From: Candidatus Bathyarchaeota archaeon
GTDB taxonomy: Archaea > Thermoproteota > Bathyarchaeia > TCS64
Reading direction: 5' to 3'
Length of the DNA: 11,966 nucleotides
Assembly (NCBI GenBank): GCA_014729945.1
Contig: WJJC01000191.1
Span: 1-11,966 of the forward strand
Both the position numbers and the translations under genes were made by a program. The notes under the pieces were generated by a model that was given only the letters and a program-made list of their open reading frames with translations, ran no database searches and was not told the DNA's origin. Shown in pieces: positions 1-5,856 of the stretch (its first letter is position 1; every line of letters begins with the position of its first letter).

Positions 1-383
1 ACTGCGTCTACTCCTGCTACTGCGAGGCCGGGCCTTTCTAGTAGTATCTCGTACTCTGCTGAAACTGTTAGACCTGGCATAAGGGCCTGGAGTTGTCCTG
101 ACTGCACATAAGGTATCATTCCAGAAACGGATACGCCTATGTATCCAGTTATCTGGGGGGTACCGAAGGGTGCATTGAACTGTCTCATCCACTCAGAGGT
201 TCCAGGGGTTCCAGTTTCAATGCTGATTATTACATCGATATCTTCTCCTTCTTGGATAGTCTCCATCATTGGGAACGAGTCTAGAGGTCTGCCTTCAACA
301 TAATCCGCGCTTACTGTGTCGTGTATACTGGCGGCAAAGCTTCCCATCGCGGTCTCCTGACCAGGAATATACCCAAGTCGGAT
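1..383 (-). CDS. C-terminal part of membrane-anchored protein, downstream of an in-frame TAG; runs off the left edge
   Basis: Reading the minus strand in the frame of the upstream gene (384-752), the codons after the TAG at 386-384 stay open from 383 to the window edge: 127 codons with no stop. The translation begins IRLGYIPGQETAMGSFAASI and continues through VIISIETGTPGTSEWMRQFN to an ending with EYEILLERPGLA. This is well-composed protein and reads as a direct continuation of the preceding 122 residues (an acidic segment, a glycine turn, then a helix), so I infer one ancestral gene interrupted by TAG. If TAG is a stop, translation could restart at ATG 347-345, which has an AGGAG six bases upstream (358-354). 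The function is unknown; from memory, similar proteins accompany DUF6754 genes. The true 3' end lies outside the window. Confidence 0.6.
   Translation of the reverse strand, partial: MRLGYIPGQETAMGSFAASIHDTVSADYVEGRPLDSFPMMETIQEGEDIDVIISIETGTPGTSEWMRQFNAPFGTPQITGYIGVSVSGMIPYVQSGQLQALMPGLTVSAEYEILLERPGLAVAGVDA
345..358 (-). promoter_or_regulatory. Internal SD-like AGGAG and ATG downstream of the in-frame TAG
   Basis: On the minus strand AGGAG (358-354) is followed after six bases by ATG (347-345), in frame with the flanking coding sequence and 12 codons past the TAG. It could permit translation restart and so rescue the C-terminal half. It may equally be chance, because it also encodes ordinary residues (QETAM). 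Confidence 0.3.
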
Positions 384-752
384 CTAATCTTCTCCATAGA
401 CGTAGCCATAGTCGGCTGGGTCTACCTGTGTTAGCAAGGTGTTAAAGACTAGAGGACCTTCTGTCCAAAAGCTAACTACTACGATCTTTACGTCTTTGGT
501 TAGCAGATGCTTCATTGTTGCGACTGTCATTGGGAACAGCTCGGGCATACCGGATACCCCGTACATTGGTGCCAATAGTACAACATCTCCATCGTTTATC
601 TCGTTCTCAACATAGTCATACCAAGTTCTCGCATCCTGACTGATGGGGATGGGTAACCCTAGAGGGTTTAGGAGGGGAAAGAGTACGAATGCCCAAGCTA
701 GTAGGTATATGTATCGTCTATCCAGCTTGTTTATTTTCTGCATAATTGACAT
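384..752 (-). CDS. Membrane-anchored protein of the DUF6754 operon, N-terminal part (ends at an in-frame TAG)
   Basis: This 122-codon frame opens at ATG 752-750, overlapping the TAA of the upstream membrane protein by one base (TAATG). A strong GGAGGAG (766-760) lies seven bases upstream, so the start is well supported; ATG 743 is an alternative. Residues about 13-34 (YIYLLAWAFVLFPLLNPLGL) form one hydrophobic anchor. The rest is a soluble, probably external domain with strand-helix patterning (DGDVVLLAPMYG, VKIVVVSFW). The frame ends at TAG 386-384 just after YGYVYGED, but the same frame continues open to the left edge with family-like sequence. The 122-residue product is therefore probably not the full protein. 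The TAG may be a nonsense mutation, a sequencing error, or a codon that is read through. No enzyme motif is recognised. Confidence 0.7.
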   Translation of the reverse strand: MSIMQKINKLDRRYIYLLAWAFVLFPLLNPLGLPIPISQDARTWYDYVENEINDGDVVLLAPMYGVSGMPELFPMTVATMKHLLTKDVKIVVVSFWTEGPLVFNTLLTQVDPADYGYVYGED

Positions 753-1402
753 TACTCTTCTCCTCCTCTTAGATATCCACGTTCGATACCCATCAGAGTT
801 CGCACCACGAGAGCAATACTTCCCAGAGCGGCTCCAATAATAACGCCTCTCATGGTAGCCATGTTAGGAACTTCTCTGATCCAGATCCCTATATCCTTGA
901 TAAGGGGTGCAAAGTTGGTAATCAGAGGAGCGTTACTCATGACCATTATTGTTCCCGCGACCAGTACGATACTTGCCTCAAGGTTTCTAGCTCGGAAAGC
1001 CGCTGAGGTGATGAAGAAAGCAAGAATGCTATACATAGTTCCACCTAGGGGCATCTGGACGTTTGTGAATAACCAGTTATAGACTGAGTTATCTACGCCT
1101 AAACCCACTTCAGGAAAGGGTAATCCAGTTAAAGCCATTATTACCGATAACCCAATTACTATAACACTATAGTACCAGCCCTCGGATTGTCTCTGGACAC
1201 GTTTTCCATGTACCTGAATTATGCTGATGACTCCGACAAAAGTCGCAAATGCGACAATAATCAAAACAGCGTTTGCGGCTACGTTGGAGGCGGATTCAAG
1301 TGCAGGAATCTCAAAATAGTATGGGATTACCTGAAGAAGGGTCGCTATAATTGTCAATGCAATCGGTATCTCAATTCTTCTTAATACGTCACTCATTTTC
1401 AT
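752..1402 (-). CDS. Polytopic membrane protein of the DUF6754 operon, unknown function
   Basis: This is a roughly 216-residue protein with about six hydrophobic segments: near residues 11-29, 40-62, 74-92, 120-136, 142-160 and 184-205. It has basic loops (HGKRVQRQSEGWY; RTLMGIERGYLRGGEE at the C-terminus). The reading frame can be opened at GTG 1405. I prefer ATG 1402-1400, which shares the A of the upstream TGA (TGATG), the usual coupled-operon junction; ATG 1396 is also possible. It ends with TAA at 754-752, overlapping the next start. I see no catalytic motif, nucleotide-binding loop or metal ligand cluster. Position suggests a structural or channel-like partner of the DUF6754-like protein and of the anchored protein downstream. 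Family name not recognised with confidence. Confidence 0.75.
   Translation of the reverse strand: MKMSDVLRRIEIPIALTIIATLLQVIPYYFEIPALESASNVAANAVLIIVAFATFVGVISIIQVHGKRVQRQSEGWYYSVIVIGLSVIMALTGLPFPEVGLGVDNSVYNWLFTNVQMPLGGTMYSILAFFITSAAFRARNLEASIVLVAGTIMVMSNAPLITNFAPLIKDIGIWIREVPNMATMRGVIIGAALGSIALVVRTLMGIERGYLRGGEE
760..766 (-). promoter_or_regulatory. Ribosome binding site for the gene starting at 752
   Basis: GGAGGAG on the minus strand ends seven bases before ATG 752. It lies inside the 3' end of the upstream gene, consistent with translational coupling in the operon. Confidence 0.6.
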
Positions 1403-2186
1403 CACATTCCATAGAGGTTTAAGAGAATGTTACTTCCCAATGTCACGGTTATAGCCCCGAGAAGTCCAAGTATCACTGCGATTATCCTACCAATGTCCTG
1501 GCCGGCTAGGCTAGCAATAAGGGGGGCGTCATTGGTCAAGTATGCGCCTGCAGAGTAGATTTCCTCACCGATTAGACAGTAATCGGATACGACGAGGAAG
1601 AAGGGAATCTGTGCAGTGTTGGCAGTTCCCGTAATCTGCATGGCACCTATCCTTGCGCCAGTTTCCGCTAGTTGTAGTGACTCAGCCCAGAATGCACCAA
1701 CCATGATGTTAGCTCCCGGGCGTTCTCTCATCATCATTCCCATATAGTTGCTTGAGAAGCCGAACTGGTTATTGGAGAGGAAGGGTACTTTGTCTGGATC
1801 GAACTCACTACCTCTTCCCGCTAGCTTAAACTCAGTTTCTAAAATGTCAGCTGCTACCGGCCAGACCTCTGGTTGCCTCACCGGTACATAAAGATCCGCG
1901 CCAACTTCTATGCTCTGTTTAGCCACATAACTCAGTACGCTTAAACCCGCCAAGGTCTGAGGCCCTGTTGTTGCTGCCCGGAGGTTTGCAATACCGTGAC
2001 TGCAGAAGACTGGTCTTCCCATCTCTACTGCTCTGCCTATTGCTTCATCTATGGCGTCGATTCCAGGAATGCGTCGCACACTTGGTACTTCACCCTCCTG
2101 TGCCCGTCTGATATAATAGCCACTGCTCCCATAATAACCAGTAGGCAGATTAACCCGAAGATTCTTCCAGTTATTAGAAATGCCAT
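1402..2186 (-). CDS. DUF6754-like membrane protein with an apparent frameshift near 2112-2121
   Basis: The body of the protein, read from about 2112 to TGA 1404-1402, runs from YIRRAQEGEVPSVRRIPGID through AVEMGRPVFCSHGI to a C-terminal helix (IGRIIAVILGLLGAITVTLG). I recognise this as a DUF6754-type protein of unknown function. Extending this frame upstream to ATG 2235 gives an implausible N-terminus whose codons cover the SD and overlap the TATA box. The neighbouring frame has ATG 2186-2184 preceded by AAAGGAGG (2205-2198, 11-base spacing) and encodes a membrane helix, AFLITGRIFGLICLLVIMGA followed by VAI. A single extra base near 2115-2117 (TT to TTT) would join this helix to YIRRAQ and give about 261 residues. 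It is either a real 1-nt deletion or an assembly error. No slippery heptamer is visible. Confidence 0.7.
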
Positions 2187-2197
2187 TTTTTAATGTG

Positions 2198-2205
2198 CCT
2201 CCTTT
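2198..2205 (-). promoter_or_regulatory. Strong Shine-Dalgarno deciding the DUF6754-like start at 2186
   Basis: AAAGGAGG on the minus strand lies 11 bases before ATG 2186. It argues that translation starts there and not at ATG 2235, where the SD itself would be translated as Lys-Gly-Gly. Confidence 0.65.
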
Positions 2206-2232
2206 CTCCAAGAAATACAAGGTTTTATCGAA

Positions 2233-2243
2233 CATATAATATT
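2233..2243 (-). promoter_or_regulatory. TATA-like box of the DUF6754 operon
   Basis: The minus strand reads AATATTATATG, centred near 2238. A start of transcription about 26 bases downstream (near 2211) would give a 25-nt leader containing the SD at 2205-2198 and ATG 2186. ATG 2235 lies inside the box, so it should not be transcribed. Confidence 0.4.
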
Positions 2244-2244
2244 C

Positions 2245-2261
2245 ATCCTTTTGTCAAGGAT
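2245..2261. repeat. Inverted repeat next to the operon promoter
   Basis: ATCCTT, five bases (TTGTC), then AAGGAT form a perfect 6-bp inverted repeat immediately upstream of the minus-strand TATA box, in the 143-bp divergent region. The position would suit an operator overlapping the BRE. The short length means chance is possible. Confidence 0.3.
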
Positions 2262-2292
2262 AAAGATTAGATAATATAAACTAATTCACACA

Positions 2293-2308
2293 ATATATGC
2301 GTAAATTT
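2293..2308 (+). promoter_or_regulatory. AT-rich promoter region of the nuclease gene
   Basis: The sequence atatatgcgtaaattt lies 22-37 bases upstream of ATG 2330. There is no SD before that ATG, so a leaderless or very short-leader transcript is likely. The exact box is not certain. Confidence 0.3.
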
Positions 2309-2329
2309 CTATAACCAGCGTATGTTTAA

Positions 2330-3070
2330 ATGTGTGACTTGAACGCCTTAACAAAGCGACTGCTTCTCCAGTATATTCTAGAGGGTACAAAAGAAGAGTC
2401 TCTTGATCTAAATGAGGCAAAGGAGGAGTTAGTTATCACAGATGAGGCGTTGAAATCTATACTAAAAGATCTAAAAATCCATGACCAGATAACAATAGAA
2501 AAAGACGTTATCAAGGCATCTCTGGATCAAAGATTGGAGCTTGCTGTAAACGCAATTAGACTAGGCGCTGATTTTGAAAAGATAAGTAAATCTCTTGGAT
2601 GGCTTGAGTTTGAAGAGTTGGTAGCCCGAGTGTTCAGAGAAAATGGATATAGTACACGAAGCAGGTACCGGTTTAAGGCTGAGGGGCGTCGCTGGGAGAT
2701 CGATGTACTGGCTAAAAGTTATCCGTATATTGTCTGCGCTGAGTGCAAACACTATACTACAGGAATGGGAAATAGTACGGCTAGGAAGATTATTGAAACC
2801 CATATCGAGAAGACGGAGGTTCTTAGCCAACACATAGACATGCTTGCTAATAAGATGGGGGTAGTAAAATGGAAGGATGCTATACTGTTGCCCATAGCTT
2901 TAACCCTGTCACCTACAAGAATGAGCATATATAGACGTGTACCCAGTGTCTCAGTATTATCATTACCCAGTTTTCTATCGGAGTTCCCGGGATATCTAGA
3001 GAGAATGATTCACTACAAAGTAGAGATACCAGAGCATAAGCCAAAACCTAAACAATTAAAACTTGGATAA
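2330..3070 (+). CDS. PD-(D/E)XK restriction-endonuclease-like protein with N-terminal winged helix
   Basis: The protein has 246 residues. Residues 1-65 are helical with the rhythm of a winged-helix DNA-binding domain (TKRLLLQYILE, TDEALKSILKDL, DQITIEKDVI). Residues about 88-165 carry an Mrr/type IV-like nuclease core: helix with E96 (LEFEELVARVF), strand with D125 (RWEIDVLAK), and E138-x-K140 (VCAECKHY), the complete D...ExK metal-binding set. The C-terminal part contains a further basic region ending PKPKQLKLG. It stands alone with no methylase or ATPase nearby, and is divergent from the DUF6754 operon. Stop TAA. From family knowledge it probably cleaves DNA, for example foreign, modified or branched DNA; the substrate is inferred only. 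It could be a repair nuclease rather than a restriction enzyme. Confidence 0.8.
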   Translation: MCDLNALTKRLLLQYILEGTKEESLDLNEAKEELVITDEALKSILKDLKIHDQITIEKDVIKASLDQRLELAVNAIRLGADFEKISKSLGWLEFEELVARVFRENGYSTRSRYRFKAEGRRWEIDVLAKSYPYIVCAECKHYTTGMGNSTARKIIETHIEKTEVLSQHIDMLANKMGVVKWKDAILLPIALTLSPTRMSIYRRVPSVSVLSLPSFLSEFPGYLERMIHYKVEIPEHKPKPKQLKLG

Positions 3071-3076
3071 AAAAAA
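3069..3076 (-). terminator. Poly-T terminator after the AOR gene
   Basis: On the minus strand a run of eight T begins eight bases after the AOR stop (TAA 3086-3084). Such U-runs terminate archaeal transcription without a hairpin. It overlaps the stop codon region of the converging nuclease gene. Confidence 0.5.
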
Positions 3077-3083
3077 TAGTGGA

Positions 3084-4916
3084 TTAGATGAGTTCCACGT
3101 ATTTCTCTAATTCTTCTGCTTCTTCAGCTAGGTCGAGTTCTCGTAGTGTCTCTTTTTTGGGGATTCCCCGTTCATCCCAGCCACGTTTCTCGTAGTAGAA
3201 GCTGAGTAGCTTATCGTAGGCGTCTAGGTCTAGATGTTTACCTTTGAGAGTTCCTGTTGGTAGCGGATGTTTGAACCATCTTGCTGGGGGATGATCCATC
3301 TCGCGACTCCAGTTATCACCATACTCCCTCGCCCAGAAAGCTCTCATCATGGCATATACACGGTCACCCATCTTCCACATCTCATCAAGGCGCATCTTGA
3401 CGCCTGTTGCTGCCTCAAAATACTTGGGATAATCTTCAAGGGGGTACCCTAGCTCAATCCATGGAAACCTGCAAGCTACTATGGTCTCGAAGAGTCCGCC
3501 TCTTATTCGCTGGAACTCTATCACCTTTTCCGCCTTTTCCGGACCGTATTCTCCCCGGATGCCGCTGCTGATCTCCCAGCTAATAACCCAAGCATCCTTG
3601 TGATGTGCTCCGATTGGACTGGTGCCGAAGCTTAACGCCATACCTGGACAGTAGTGACAGTTGTAGGCACTTATCTCAAGCCCCTTGATATGCATCGCGA
3701 AGTCCTGTGAATCGCCGCCTATCTCCTCTGCTGCTGCCCGGGTTCCTTTGCCGAATATGGCACCGTATCCTTCCATGTTAGCCATATCGTAAAGCAACTG
3801 TTTGGCTCCTTCAAAGTCACCCCAAGTGATATCCATATCTATTAACCCTTTCTCGGCGCACTCCATGGCGAATCCAATACAGCTTCCTGCACCTATGGTG
3901 TCTAAGCCCACTTCATCGCATATTCTGTTGAGGGTTCCTACCTGTTCTAGGTCTCCTAATCCTATGTTGGGGCCTAACATGGTTACGTTCTCATAGTCTA
4001 GTTCGGATTCTATTCCCTCGCTATCCAGTATGGTGTTTCCACAGATCATGTTACAATTTGGACAACCACGTTGAGTGACTGTTGCCTCATGTACAGCATC
4101 GCCGTTAACATTCTCGATTTTCTCGAATTGCCCTTCGCTAAAGTTGCGTGTTGGTAAGGCGCTTGCTGTCTGCATCATATCAGCTGCCATCATTGTCCCT
4201 ACTTTTTTCCAGTAGGGATAGGCATCAAACTGGGGTATTTTCTTGAATCCTTCTTTACCTAGTTCGGATAGTTTATCTGGTTCCGCTGCAGGAATCTCCT
4301 TTGAGCCATTGAATATTACAGCTTTCAGGTTTTTACTTCCCATAACGGCGCCCATTCCTGGTCTTCCACCTGCTCTGCCTTTCTGTGCTACCACGGTGGC
4401 GATGTTACAGAGGTTTTCTCCGCTCTGTCCTATAATTAATACACCAGTGGATTTACCGTGTTTCTCATATATCCAGTCCTCTGTATCATAACTATTTTTA
4501 CCCCAGAGGTGGCTGGCGTCAAGAATCTCGACTTCATCATCCTCAACGGAAATGTAGACTGGTTTCTCAGATTTTCCAGTTACAACTACTGCGTCTAGTC
4601 CGCATTTACGCATGTTTACTGCTGCTCGGGTTCCAAGATTTCCATCCCCGTATCCACCTGTGAGTGGACTCTTAGCTGCAACTACCATCTTGCCACTGTT
4701 AGGTATACTATATGCAGTGTACGGGCCTGCTGCGTAAATTAGCATGTTTTCAGGTCCAAGCGGATCTGCTCCTTGAGGTAATTCGTCCCACAGGAGTTTG
4801 ACGGCCAGTCCTCTTCCACCGATGAAGCGTTTGGCTATGTCCTCCGAGTAGCTTTCTAATTTTGTAGTTCCTTTTGTTAGGTCTACTCTAAGGATTTTTC
4901 CATTCCATCCCTTCAT
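3084..4916 (-). CDS. Aldehyde ferredoxin oxidoreductase (AOR) family tungstopterin enzyme
   Basis: The 610-residue length and the start MKGWNGKILRVDLTKG are typical of AORs. The N-terminal domain (1-210) has the cofactor-binding FIGGRGLAVKLLW and AAKSPLTGGYGDGNLG segments. The 4Fe-4S ligands are visible as C285-x2-C288-x3-C292 (GCPNCNMICG) and probably C482 (VACRFPW). The pterin motif DEVGLD is at 334-339. The second pterin/cluster motif, usually DxxGLC, reads ETIVAC here, so it has diverged. The enzyme normally oxidises an aldehyde to the acid with ferredoxin as acceptor in the cytoplasm; the substrate cannot be told. It lies 105 bp downstream of a MoaD-like gene in the same direction. There is no SD at the start and a TATA-like box at 4980-4970. 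Stop TAA, then a poly-T terminator. Confidence 0.92.
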   Translation of the reverse strand: MKGWNGKILRVDLTKGTTKLESYSEDIAKRFIGGRGLAVKLLWDELPQGADPLGPENMLIYAAGPYTAYSIPNSGKMVVAAKSPLTGGYGDGNLGTRAAVNMRKCGLDAVVVTGKSEKPVYISVEDDEVEILDASHLWGKNSYDTEDWIYEKHGKSTGVLIIGQSGENLCNIATVVAQKGRAGGRPGMGAVMGSKNLKAVIFNGSKEIPAAEPDKLSELGKEGFKKIPQFDAYPYWKKVGTMMAADMMQTASALPTRNFSEGQFEKIENVNGDAVHEATVTQRGCPNCNMICGNTILDSEGIESELDYENVTMLGPNIGLGDLEQVGTLNRICDEVGLDTIGAGSCIGFAMECAEKGLIDMDITWGDFEGAKQLLYDMANMEGYGAIFGKGTRAAAEEIGGDSQDFAMHIKGLEISAYNCHYCPGMALSFGTSPIGAHHKDAWVISWEISSGIRGEYGPEKAEKVIEFQRIRGGLFETIVACRFPWIELGYPLEDYPKYFEAATGVKMRLDEMWKMGDRVYAMMRAFWAREYGDNWSREMDHPPARWFKHPLPTGTLKGKHLDLDAYDKLLSFYYEKRGWDERGIPKKETLRELDLAEEAEELEKYVELI

Positions 4917-4969
4917 GTTTATCGTTTATCTGAAGCGGTTATCACGCTTAAGCTTTTTACCATCGATTA

Positions 4970-4980
4970 GTATAATTATA
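4970..4980 (-). promoter_or_regulatory. Possible internal promoter for AOR
   Basis: The minus strand reads ATAATTATA within this stretch, in the 105-bp gap between the MoaD-like gene and AOR. It would give a leader of about 30 bases. No T-run ends the MoaD transcript, so co-transcription is also likely. Confidence 0.3.
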
Positions 4981-5021
4981 CAACTCGTGATGGAGTTTAA
5001 ATTGAATTATATACTATTCAA

Positions 5022-5303
5022 CTATCCGCCGACCACAAAAGGCATGATTACTACATCATCCGCCTCAGAGAGTATGGTATCAATGCCTTCTAACAACTCA
5101 ATATTTTTACCATTAACCATAACGGCTAAATCAGGTCCACCTAACTTGAATTCACCCAAGTAGCCGTTCCTGCTATACCCCGCCTTCCTTTGAATACGGT
5201 TTGCTAGCGTAATCACTGAGGACCCCTCTTCTAGCTTAACAACATGTTTGGATCCCACCATTTCTGCAACATCACCAAACAAGCGAACTTTGACCTTCAT
5301 CAT
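5022..5303 (-). CDS. MoaD/ThiS-family ubiquitin-like sulfur carrier
   Basis: The protein has 93 residues with the beta-grasp pattern: KVKVRLFGDVAEMVG, then LEEGSSVITLANRI, LAVMVNGKNIELLEG, and EADDVVIMPFVVGG. It ends exactly in Gly-Gly, the residues that are adenylated and thiocarboxylated when such proteins donate sulfur to molybdopterin. The gene precedes the AOR gene on the same strand, so its likely job is dithiolene sulfur for the tungstopterin of that enzyme; this partnership is common next to archaeal AORs. The stop is TAG 5024-5022. A TAA follows four codons later, but a C-terminal Gly-Gly requires TAG to act as a stop here. ATG 5303 and ATG 5300 are both possible starts. Confidence 0.85.
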   Translation of the reverse strand: MMKVKVRLFGDVAEMVGSKHVVKLEEGSSVITLANRIQRKAGYSRNGYLGEFKLGGPDLAVMVNGKNIELLEGIDTILSEADDVVIMPFVVGG

Positions 5304-5326
5304 GATGGGTACACCAACGTAAATGA

Positions 5327-5335
5327 TAAATATAA
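5327..5335 (-). promoter_or_regulatory. TATA box of the MoaD-AOR operon
   Basis: TTATATTTA on the minus strand is centred 28 bases before ATG 5303, giving an essentially leaderless transcript. No SD precedes the start. Confidence 0.5.
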
Positions 5336-5540
5336 TCCCCTAAAAGTGGGAAGCTCGAAACACTTTTTCACCTAAAGAACCCTCATAACGGTTTTTTCCG
5401 ATCCAGATCTACATAAAACACATTCTATTCACCGCACACCTGAGAATTTAACATAGCTAAACAAGGAAACACCCTACATCACCGCCAAAGAATAAGATCG
5501 TAAAAACTTTGTTACAGATTACTTGAAAAAATATTTCAGG

Positions 5541-5550
5541 TTTTTAAAAC
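5541..5550 (+). promoter_or_regulatory. TATA box of the 94-residue orphan gene
   Basis: TTTTTAAAAC is centred 26 bases before ATG 5571, the spacing expected for a leaderless archaeal transcript. The rest of the 5304-5570 intergenic stretch shows no gene, tRNA or clear repeat. Confidence 0.5.
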
Positions 5551-5570
5551 ATCCCTCCTTTACCTAAAAC

Positions 5571-5855
5571 ATGGACTCTGATCTACTAGAAATGATTGAG
5601 GAAGAAATTCAATCATACACCGACAAAACAAAGATAGAAAAACTACTCAGAGCCAGGAGAACGATCACCGAAAAAACAGATAAGGAATGCATGAAAGAAT
5701 TCCTCATAGGAAGCGTATATGGATCATGTATGTTTCTTTATAGAACCTTCATGTATGGACAGACCAACAGCGATATAGAGGAAGAATTCACTAAGACAAT
5801 AAGTAGACGTATCAAAGGATTGAACAGTATATTCGTAGAGTACCTAGATGAGTAA
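5571..5855 (+). CDS. Small acidic helical protein, unknown function
   Basis: This is a 94-residue protein I do not recognise. It is strongly helical. An acidic N-terminus (DLLEMIEEEIQSY) is followed by a basic helix (KIEKLLRARRTITEK), a semi-hydrophobic helix (EFLIGSVYGSCMFLYRTFMY), and a mixed-charge C-terminus ending VEYLDE. There is no membrane anchor long enough to be sure of, no Cys pairs for a zinc finger, and no signal peptide. A TATA box at exactly leaderless distance and a TAA stop support it as a real gene. It converges on the archease gene with a single base between the two stops. It has no operon partner, and its length and composition do not point to a function. Confidence 0.65.
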   Translation: MDSDLLEMIEEEIQSYTDKTKIEKLLRARRTITEKTDKECMKEFLIGSVYGSCMFLYRTFMYGQTNSDIEEEFTKTISRRIKGLNSIFVEYLDE

Positions 5856-5856
5856 G

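Noticed and set aside
2105..2125. Programmed -1 ribosomal frameshifting at the frame change.
   Set aside because: No slippery X-XXY-YYZ heptamer or obvious downstream stem is visible; a one-base deletion in a TT/TTT run explains the break more simply.
2187..2235. ATG 2235 as the start of the DUF6754-like protein.
   Set aside because: It lies within the likely TATA box, the extension translates the SD, and the residues before YIRRAQ have no membrane helix, while the adjacent frame does.
5304..5570. A small RNA in the 267-bp gap, suggested by the T6 run at 5392-5397.
   Set aside because: No clear promoter and stem pair with the run, and no tRNA-like T-loop is present. Only the promoters at the two ends can be supported.
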